Source: Paraescarpia echinospica (lineage: Eukaryota; Annelida; Polychaeta; Sabellida; Siboglinidae). Taken from it: a stretch of 64,000 nucleotides of DNA. Both the position numbers and the translations under genes were made by a program. The DNA is taken from positions 1,989,714-2,053,713 of the forward strand of contig CM034544.1 in NCBI GenBank assembly GCA_020002185.1, written 5' to 3'. The notes beneath the pieces were generated by a model. That model did not search any database. It saw only the letters and a list, made by a program, of their open reading frames with translations, and was not told the DNA's origin. The first letter of the stretch is position 1. Each line of letters starts with the position of its first letter. Shown here piece by piece: positions 55,746 through 64,000 of the stretch.

Positions 55746-56629
55746 TTCAACCCTGATATCAGCCAAATTGGGCAAAGTGACGTCATAGCTCCTATCTTTT
55801 AACATTGATGGCAACCCATTTATACTTTTTCGACGGATCAGGCCTGCCACCTAGCAATGTCACTTGTGTTTGTTTGAAGTTTCTGTGTGAAAGAATGCAG
55901 ATGTAGTAGGTGACGGTTATGGTGGCACCACCTTTGGGTCGGTTGAGATAATTGGTGACGCCTATGGGTTTTGTTGTTGGTTAGGACTTATTCTAGAAGT
56001 TTCGGTGTGAGAAAATGGAAGACGATGAGGGGTCCATTAGTTTTTGGCCCCACCTACCTACATTATATAGCGGCAACTGACGAGTTACCGCTGTTGTATT
56101 GGTGAGAGCGCGCGGAATTAGGGTTGGAGCGCAGGCTAGAATATGATGTATAGTAAGGCGGGATGAATTAGAGGTTTTAGGAATTCGCCGAATCTGTATC
56201 TATTCGACATGGTGTGTGTGGGAGCTGGCCTAGGTATAGGCCTGTGTTATAGCGGAGTGGAAAATTCCCCGCTAATTAAAAGCGTCGATCGACGTGTTAT
56301 TTTTTTCCGGCTAAGCGGTGGACGTCGGCCGAGCGCGCGCGTGCCGGGCGACGCTTTGTCGTTTGTGACTGGGTAGATCGGGCGTGTGGTATACGGGAAT
56401 CGGCAAAGGTATGCTTATTTTTCTGTGGTCGTGTGTGGTGGGTTTCGCTCTAAGTGACTTTGTGGTGTGATTTTCATGGCAATTTATCTAGTCGATTTTC
56501 TACTGGGTAGTCGGAATTTCGTATCATGAATTTATTAATTTTAATAAGCGACAACGTTACACATGATACGGACATTTTTGTGAAGCTCACTCGACGCCGC
56601 CGCAGCCCACGCTGCCGCCGCCGCCGCCG
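55746..56629. other. CpG-containing stretch, possible promoter or exon
   Basis: 56095-56400 is rich in CpG and GCGC words, unlike its surroundings. TTATATAGCGGC near 56067 could be a TATA box, and CGGCAAAGGTATGC near 56400 a splice donor. A (GCC)n run lies at 56610-56629, directly beside the next TIR. No protein can be assigned. Confidence 0.35.
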
Positions 56630-56965
56630 TAGATCGGACAAATGCGTAGCAAACGATGAGATATGTTAAAAAGTCGTCCGGATGTCCCACGTATAATATT
56701 TGTGCAAATCAGAGCCGCCATTACCGAAAAAATCTAAACATCTATGTTTCACTGTATATCAACCAATATTGCAGATAACTGAACAAATAAGGTGTTTAGA
56801 CACATGTTTTGAGGGTCAAAGATCATAATAAAACTATTCGTGAAGTGACCACACGTGGCATACTAGTATACAAATTCGTGCCGCCATTACCGAAAAATTT
56901 ATTTAAAAAAATATATATTGCAGATAAGTTGAGAGAGGGTTTTTGAGGGCAATAATTAAAAATGA
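56630..56965 (+). repeat. Left terminal inverted repeat
   Basis: It includes AAAGTCGTCCGGATGTCCCA, AATATTGCAGATAACTGAAC and GTTGAGAGAGGGTTTTTGAG, each found inverted in 61190-61517. The inner part is duplicated again at 57605-57700. Confidence 0.9.
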
Positions 56966-57960
56966 ATTGTTATTTTAATGTTTTGGATTAGTCTTAATAT
57001 TAATGGTGATTTCTATTTCTCATTCCAGATAAGCAGTGGTGGTAGAAGTGGACATTAAACCATCATCCCCAAAAGAAAAAGTGACCGGAGCGCAGATCCT
57101 GCAACCCCCAAACACTCTCCGCCTACATGCATCCTTCATGTGGTATCCATGTCTGATCATGGTCGTTTTACACCTCTTAGTGAAATCAAAGGAACTGCAA
57201 GTTCACGACAATCCCCTCGACATTCGACGTAATCGCCCCCTAGCGAGTATAAAATAACTAGATCGTGTGTCGCCTCTAACATGACCTATTTATGCAACTG
57301 TTTTATTGGCCTCGACAGACTCGACAAACAATTATAACGTGAACGAAGACGAATGAGAACATTCGTTGATACTCTGCGGTGTCCTGAACAACGTGTAATT
57401 TATTATGATATTCAACAAACTCCGGTTTCCCGAATATCGTGATTAATTATGATGAAACCAAATCCGAAAAACGACGACTCTTCACTGGATAAATCAAGAT
57501 GGTCGTCTATCTTCGATCTGATATATCACTTTGTTTTGGCCAGATTACCTAAAAAAACACATTATATATGGAAATGAAAATATGTATATGTACTGTTATT
57601 CCAGCAAAGATCACTGTAGCATGTTAACATGTAAATTCTAAAGAGGCAGCATTACCGAAAATTTTATTTTTAGCTGTATTGCAAATAAGTTGACAGAGGG
57701 TTTTTTAGGGCAATAATTTCACAAATGGTGTTATTTTAATGTTCTATAAATAGTCTTAATATTAATGGTGACTTATATTTCCAATTCCAGATAAACAGGG
57801 GTGGACATTAAGCTATCATGCCCAAAAGAAAAAGTGACCGGAGCGCAGATCCTGCAGCCCCCAAACACCCTCCGCATACATGCATCCTTCACGGGCTATC
57901 CATGTCTGATCATGGTCGTTTTACACCCCTCAGTGAAACCAAAGGAATTGCAAGTGAAAA
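56850..57960 (+). repeat. Tandem duplication of inner TIR plus first coding exon
   Basis: The segment from the inner TIR through a CATTCCAG acceptor-like site and the first coding bases (AAAAGAAAAAGTGACCGGAG) occurs at 56850-57205 and again at 57605-57955, about 755 bp apart. Only the second copy retains ATGCCC and leads into the long coding region. The first diverges after GGAACTGCAAGT. Confidence 0.85.
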
Positions 57961-60900
57961 ACTACAACAGCTTCATAAGATCCGGAACCGACGTCTCCAC
58001 CAATCACATGAGTCCCCATATCGTATGCAGTCAGTGTGCGACCGTATCCTTATAACTCTCCGCGATGACCTGGAAAGTGCTGGGTATCACCGTCAGTGTT
58101 ATCAGTGCTTTACTGGCCACCTCCATCTTCTGGGAGATGATGCATGCAGAACCCGAAGCATCAACCTCGCAATTGCATCACTCCCCTCATAAATTGTCTT
58201 CAGCGGGTTCCGCTGGACCCATCTTCCCACCAGAGTGCATTTTCTGTGACAAAGTAGATATCAAAGATGGTGATCGCAAAACTGAGCGAGCTGGAGACTT
58301 CTCGTCTTGGAAGAACAGAGAAAATGCATGGGAGCAAATCGAATCACGGGCCGAGAAAATGGGTCTAGTTCGACTTCATCGACAGTTAAAAAATAAATAC
58401 CTCTTTGCTGGTGAGACCAAACACCATCCATCATGCTTGAATTTTTTTCGCCCAGCGTTCGCTAACTACGAGCGCGGGATTCGCAGAGCTGAAGGAACAA
58501 AGGATACCGAGCATGCTCGCATGTCAGCCGCCCACGAGAAGGCGCTCGTCTCGGTACTGGAGCACATTCAGACTCATGTCGTCCAGCAGAATGAGGTCCT
58601 ACGGCTATCTTCCTTGCGCTTGCTCTATGTCGATGAACTGAAACGGAATGGGTTCGAGAGCTCGACCTTTCGTTCTGAGAAACTACTGAAACGCCTACAG
58701 AAAGACCCAATCAAGGACCATGTCTACTTCACGAAGGTCGATCACGACAAAGCTGATGCCATTTCATTCTGGCTCGTGTATAGCTCGGATATCACCGTTT
58801 ATAATGCCCTTGCATGAGCTTACACTCTCGGAAGCGCAGACAAGTACCAAGACGTCGCTATCCTTCTTCGTTGTAATATTCTACGGGCTTTCAGAGAGTC
58901 CGAAGGCCTACCGTAGCCGCCAACAGCCGACGACATGGAGCTCAGTCCTGAAAGCTCGTACCTCCAGACCTCATCCGGTTCCTCAGCATGGTTATAGCCG
59001 GCAAGGAAGGCGTGGAGACGAGCAAAAAGTTGAAGGGTCTGGTATTTTCCATCAGGCAAGACCTGTACCGTGCAGTGTCGGAGGGAAAATGGAAGTTACC
59101 AAAACACGTGTTTCTCTGTTTGACTGTCAGGCACTTGTTCTGTAGTAAGCAGCTCACCATGATATTGCACAGGCTTTGCCACTCCGAGGGCTACGATTTT
59201 GGCATAAAGTTAGAAACTGCCCTGGCCAAGGCCCAGGACGAAGTATCAAATTATCTGACGCCCCAAATTGTGACGGGAGAGGGCAAGGTCGTATTCCACA
59301 GTAAGTGGGACAACTTGAATACAACCACTACGAATGTGCACGGCAGCAACATTGTCAACAGTGCTGGCGGAATCATGATGCAGGAGGTCAGGCCTGGGTT
59401 CGGGAGCCCCAAGGTCCGAACGCTGCCTATCATCGACAAGTCGCAACAGCGAAGCCTGAAAGTCTACAAACCAGAAACTCTCCCACTCTTGCACTTCACT
59501 CGCGTTGGCCCAAAGTTTCCCGATGGCTCATCATTCAACCCCCTGCAGAGAACGACGCCGTCTATGCTACTAAGATGCAAGAGTACTATGTCTGGCTCTT
59601 CAGCAAGTATATCGGAAGCAGCGGCAAGCAGCCTGTGCCTGGACTAGAGGGCGTCATCTCTGCACCCGGGACTCCCCCGCCCAGAAAATCAACAGTGGAC
59701 TCCTTCACGCCTATCTGAAGCGCTCAGAGGTAGCCATGGCTGAGGTGGGTCAGAAGTGGGTCCTGAATACATTCGATCTGGGAGTCTGTTTGACTCAAAA
59801 AACCCTCCACTCTAACCCCCATCGAGAAGTATCACGACTACGAGGAGAAAGTGCGCAAGGGCCACGTGGGGAAGACGGCTGCCTTCTGGATGTCCTTTAT
59901 TACCCACTGTCAACTCGTCTTTATGCTCCTCCACTCCGTTAAGACAAACAACATCCAGCTGTTCCACAAATATAACGGAGAGATGGCGACAGGTTTGAGC
60001 AATTGACATGCCCAAATTGATAAATTTTACTGAGGAAATTTTAATATATATATGACGAACATGGAGAAGACGCACCCGGGGACGAAAGACCTGCTCACCA
60101 AGTGCGCAATCGCGGTGGCCCGCTCGATGATACCGGGGGCGCTCAGTGCAGTCGATAAGACAATGGAAGACATGTTCATGCGCTTCGCCAAATCATCAGG
60201 TAAATCGTGAATTTCATCCAGTATAAAAATAAACATAATATATAATAGTAACATTTGATGCACCGGAAAAGGTAGAAAGAAGCTGTATAATGCAAACAAA
60301 TTCATGCTTGTCAGGTGGCTTCGCTGGACTGCACAGCTAGTTCGGGGCATACCAGAGATGGTGTCGCACAACCTCCACACTGGCCCAGTTTTATGAAAAG
60401 ACCCTCGAGATGGTCGACCTCATCGCCACTCTTCTTGGGTCTATGTGTTCAGCGGAGAGGACTACACCAATGCCTTCAAAGGGAAGGGGAGGGTGGGGCC
60501 CCTGGAAAAGCTGGCGTTCGGGCAACTCGGTGACAATTGGAACGTCAACCCTCAGGTGCTACAGCAGTTGGAACAGTTTACCTGCCTAATGTACGGACAG
60601 AGTCGCGAGTCTTCGGTAGACGTCGTCCGTGCCAAGCTGCTGCGTAAGATGGTGGGGGAGGACGAGAAACTCACTTCCAAGTCTATCGTCGACCTGGCTC
60701 GCCTTCCTCCCTGCCACTCTGCTCTGAAGCCGCACGTCCGGCGTGTGAACCTCCGCGTCGCCTTGTACAAGCGAGCTGACGAATCCATTCTGGAAAAGCC
60801 GAAACCCTTCGACGAGGGGCAGGGATGGATGAGGACTGACGAAGGAGTGTTGGAACCGGTGTGGTCCCGCAGTCCTGTCCTACCAACCTCGCTGGTTTAT

Positions 60901-61008
60901 CTCCTGTATACTGGTTATCGTGAAGAGGAAGAGGGGGAGGAGGAGGAGGAAGAGGAAGAGGAGGACGAGTTTGACTTTGACGGTTTCACTGAAAGCGATG
61001 ATGAGTGA
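57818..61008 (+). pseudogene. Transposase-like gene of the large-TIR element
   Basis: The pieces, in order: MPKRKSDRSADPAAPK... with SVCDRILITLRDDLES and GYHRQCYQCFTG (57818-58140). After a shift, PIFPPECIFCDKVDIKDG, HRQLKNKYLFAGETKHHPSC and EVLRLSSLRLLYVDEL (to 58817, TGA). AYTLGSADKYQDVAILLR (to about 58910), then from about 58960 RFLSMVIAGKEGVETSKKLK, KWKLPKHVFLCLTVRHLF and VVFHSKWDNLNTTTTNVHGS. Next PPAENDAVYATKMQEYYVWL (59535-59715), YHDYEEKVRKGHVGKTAAFW (about 59830), TKDLLTKCAIAVARSMIPGA (60060-60199), a 115-bp intron, and GFAGLHS-FGAYQRWCRTTST. An internal deletion near 60430 jumps to YVFSGEDYTNAFKGKGRVGP and the end, ARLPPCHSALKPHVRRVN with a Glu/Asp-rich tail (to 61008). At least five frame breaks plus the deletion make it inactive. 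Its Cys/His pairs suggest zinc binding. Unlike the relic at 39955-40240 it has no CXC domain. Confidence 0.75.
60200..60314 (+). other. Phase-1 intron in the large-TIR transposase
   Basis: TCATCAG is followed by GTAAAT, and TTGTCAG precedes GTGGCTTCGC. Removing 115 bp joins AKSSG to GFAGLH in frame. Confidence 0.7.
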
Positions 61009-61189
61009 CGGATCTGATAGTGGAGAACACTTCCCTTGCAATGTTTGAAGTCGTCTTCTGTTCTCTTATTACCTACTTCAATAAATGAGTTAATAAATGA
61101 ATTTAGTGGAATGTCTGTATTCGAAACACCTTGAATTGATCCCTAGCATGTGACATTGACCTGTGATCGTAAGAATAACGCCATTTTTT

Positions 61190-61517
61190 TTAATTAGTGC
61201 CATCAAAAACCCTCTCTCAACTTATCTGCAATATATATATATATTTTTAATCGATTATGGCAGCACGAATTTGTATACCAATATGCCAGGGACACGTGTG
61301 GTCACTTCAAGAATAGTTTTATTATGATCTTTGACCCTCAAAACATGTGTCTAGACACCTTATTTGTTCAGTTATCTGCAATATTGGCTGATATATAGAG
61401 AAACAGATTTTTCGATTTTTTCGTTAATGGCGGCTCTGATTTGCATAAAATTATACGTGGGACATCCGGACGACTTTTTAACATAGCTCATCGTTTTCTA
61501 CGCATTTTTCCGATCTA
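61190..61517 (-). repeat. Right terminal inverted repeat
   Basis: Inverted partner of 56630-56965. The match is near-continuous, with small indels and substitutions. Confidence 0.9.
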
Positions 61518-62724
61518 GAGACGCCGATTAGAAGTTGATTTCCGGGGGCTGTACTCTTCCGACTAGGCTATTGTAAAAGTGTCAGTGCTTTCCATATCTC
61601 GAGCGCTGTGAAATGCTTTATACGAATATGCAGTAACGGCAGTCATTTTTATCAGATTGTCGATGATTTTTTTTTTTAAACGGTATTGCGCGCTTTCTTA
61701 GCGGGTAAATAATTGCTTGCAAATATAACTCCTTAAATAGTCACACTATTTGGCAATACCCCAGCTAAAAAACTATCTGATCACTTATTAATGTACTAAT
61801 AAAACATTTGAAAAGACTATTTAATTTCGCTACATACTTATTACGACGAGCATATTAATTCGGGCCCATGCGTTCTGTCAACGGGCTCTGCAAGGTATAT
61901 TATTCGTTATCAAGAAACTGTGATAAATGTCAGTACATTTGGCACAGTTACTTAAATTGTTACATACAAAGTTATATAATGAAATATACAAACAAAATTC
62001 CGAAAACGTTACAAATTCATGTAGATTTGTTGTCAAAGCGCTATGTATTGGTATTTTGGCCATTAGCCTTGGTTTAGGGGAATGTATTCTTTGTGTTCAA
62101 CGCACACTATATGTAGCGCATCAAATCAAACTTAATACGCGATATGAAAGTCATATAGATGTTGACACCACAATACACACTTAAAGGGTGGGAACAGAGA
62201 CGCGCACAACATTGCACATAATCGGGACTAATAAATAATAATATTAGCCACTCATTAATATGTCGCTTATTACTGATCTTCTGGTGAACCGCTAATCTCG
62301 ACGACCATGTCGGCAGGCGTTTAAGTTACGCAGTCAGTAAACCCCAGCCCGCTTACGCTGCCCCTTTGAACTAGTCTTCGGTTTAGATTGCGCGCGCAGC
62401 TCCCACACAACTGCGCCATATGCAGAACAATTACGAACTGATTTCGTTTGATGAAAATTTATGTAACGATATGTAACAAGTAACCATAAAATGGGCGTAT
62501 ATCACATACATCTTGTAACCAAAATACAGATATATAGCGCGAGCTACCAATATTTCAGTAAAGTAAACCGGTACTAGTGCGTGAATAACTGAGCTAATTA
62601 TTCAGACGTGCAATCCCTGGAAGTCGATATATATGTATCACATCCGCCGAGTGATTCCGTACTGCTCATCATGACGCTAAGTACCCACCACCAAATTAAC
62701 TACATGCTGAAGTCATGGTGGGTG
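61518..62724. other. Unassigned stretch
   Basis: AT-rich, with no supportable gene. A short GC-richer patch lies at 62290-62420. Confidence 0.4.

Positions 62725-62819
<95 letters not shown>
62725..62819. repeat. Long (TG)n microsatellite
   Basis: About 47 uninterrupted TG units. Confidence 0.97.
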
Positions 62820-63063
62820 GAATACAAAGATTCATTGTATGCATGAGAAGTGACAAGCATAAGCTCAAAACAGATTGACTATCTGGTGTCATTGATGGCC
62901 AGCTGGACGTTACTAGAAATCATCAACCCAGAGGGAGAGCATTTATTATATAGGAAATAACTTGGTATGGTTCTACTTCAATCGGATCTAGCAAAACAGA
63001 TATGGACACTTCGTTATGTCTACTGTTTTGTAGAATATAGTGACTTTGAAGGTAAAGATTGGT
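62820..63063. other. Unassigned stretch between microsatellite and satellite
   Basis: No gene or repeat is recognised. Confidence 0.4.
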
Positions 63064-64000
63064 GTTTAACAAAGCAACACCATCACTGCCTAGTGCAGTC
63101 TCTCTAACCACCACCTAACTGTATCTGGAAAGAAATCAAAACATTAGTGACACTACAAAGTAACACCATCACTGCCTAGTGCAGTCTCTCTAACCACCAC
63201 CTAATTGTATCTGGAAAGAAATCAAAACATTAGTGACACTACAAAGTAACACCATCACTGCCTAGTGCAGTCACTCTAACCACCACCTAATTGTATCTGG
63301 AAAGAAATCAAAACATTAGTGACACAACAAAGCAACACCATCACTGCCTAGTGCAGTCTCTCTAACCACCACCTAATTGTATCTGGAAAGAAATCAAAAC
63401 TTTAGTGACACAACAAAGTAACACCATCACTGCCTAGTGCAGTCTCTCTAACCACCACCTAATTGTATCTGGAAAGAAATCAAAACATTAGTGACACAAC
63501 AAAGTAACACCATCACTGCCTAGTGCAGTCTCTCTAACCACCACCTAATTGTATCTGGAAAGAAATCAAAACTTTAGTGACACAACAAAGTAACACCATC
63601 ACTGCCTAGTGCAGTCTCTCTAACCACCACCTAATTGTATCTGGAAAGAAATCAAAACTTTAGTGACACAACAAAGTAACACCATCACTGCCTAGTGCAG
63701 TCTCTCTAACCACCACCTAATTGTATCTGGAAAGAAATCAAAACATTAGTGACACAACAAAGTAACACCATCACTGCCTAGTGCAGTCTCTCTAACCACC
63801 ACCTAATTGTATCTGGAAAGAAATCAAAACTTTAGTGACACAACAAAGTAACACCATCACTGCCTAGTGCAGTCTCTCTAACCACCACCTAATTGTATCT
63901 GGAAAGAAATCAAAACTTTAGTGACACAACAAAGTAACACCATCACTGCCTAGTGCAGTCTCTCTAACCACCACCTAATTGTATCTGGAAAGAAATCAAA
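63064..64000. repeat. 86-bp satellite, about 11 copies, open at the window end
   Basis: The unit contains CACCATCACTGCCTAGTGCA, GTCTCTCTAACCACCACCTA and GTATCTGGAAAGAAATC. CATCACTGCC recurs every 86 bp from 63081. Units are almost identical; the main variable site is AAACATTAG versus AAACTTTAG. The array continues past the window. Confidence 0.97.

Larger units (their letters stand above)
56630..61517 (+). mobile_element. Large-TIR DNA transposon with a decayed, uncharacterised transposase
   Basis: The ends are inverted copies over about 330 bp: TAGATCGGACAAATGCGTAG from 56630 pairs with the complement of the sequence ending at 61517. The interior carries one gene on the plus strand in several broken pieces, clearly less AT-rich than the flanks. 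I could not fix a target duplication: the left flank is a GCC repeat and the right flank GAGACGCCG. The protein family is one I know only as transposon-associated, with zinc-finger-like N-terminal segments. Confidence 0.85.

Overview
The window looks like repeat-rich nuclear DNA of an invertebrate metazoan, perhaps marine and lophotrochozoan (a mollusc or similar). It is AT-rich and full of microsatellites and satellites, uses GT-AG introns, and holds CR1/L2- and RTE-type LINEs, a tRNA-derived SINE, Ty3/gypsy and solo-LTR remains, and DNA transposons of the pogo/Tigger, P-element (THAP9-like), MULE-like and unclassified long-TIR types. The phylum is an inference from the element mix. Only one ordinary host gene is convincing: an apparently intact PC-esterase/SGNH-fold type II membrane protein at 50520-51668 (minus).

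Layout. 305-2230: truncated CR1-like LINE. 4638-7060: decayed pogo/Tigger transposase split by an insertion. 7692-9638: 46-bp minisatellite. 13370-18650: near full-length CR1-like LINE (SGNH-esterase ORF1, endonuclease-RT ORF2) between two other LINE fragments. 19860-22714: long-TIR element with a 6-bp target duplication and an acidic-repeat reading frame. 23335-25680: SINE holding a LINE fragment, then a gypsy 3' end. 25866-27210: MULE-like element plus a small MITE with the same termini. 27632-36050: P-element relic with THAP exon, introns, a solo LTR and a triplicated 3' coding end. 36390-42080: a second CR1-like copy apparently interrupted by 3.7 kb containing a LINE fragment and a rearranged CXC-domain transposon relic. 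42290-47040: mirror-like block of AGGTCA and TATAC arrays, entered by an 830-bp palindromic element and a SINE. 47838-48657: RTE fragment. 51947-55745: two CR1-like copies head to head. 56630-61517: 4.9-kb transposon with ~330-bp TIRs and a decayed transposase. 63064-64000: 86-bp satellite running off the end.

The genes do not form a pathway. The window is best read as successive insertion, nesting and decay. Nearly every coding region carries frameshifts, in-frame stops or internal deletions. The best candidates for something undescribed are the 19860-22714 element (no recognised transposase, 6-bp duplication, about ten subterminal motif repeats per arm) and the 56630-61517 element (large TIRs; a protein family I recognise only as transposon-associated).
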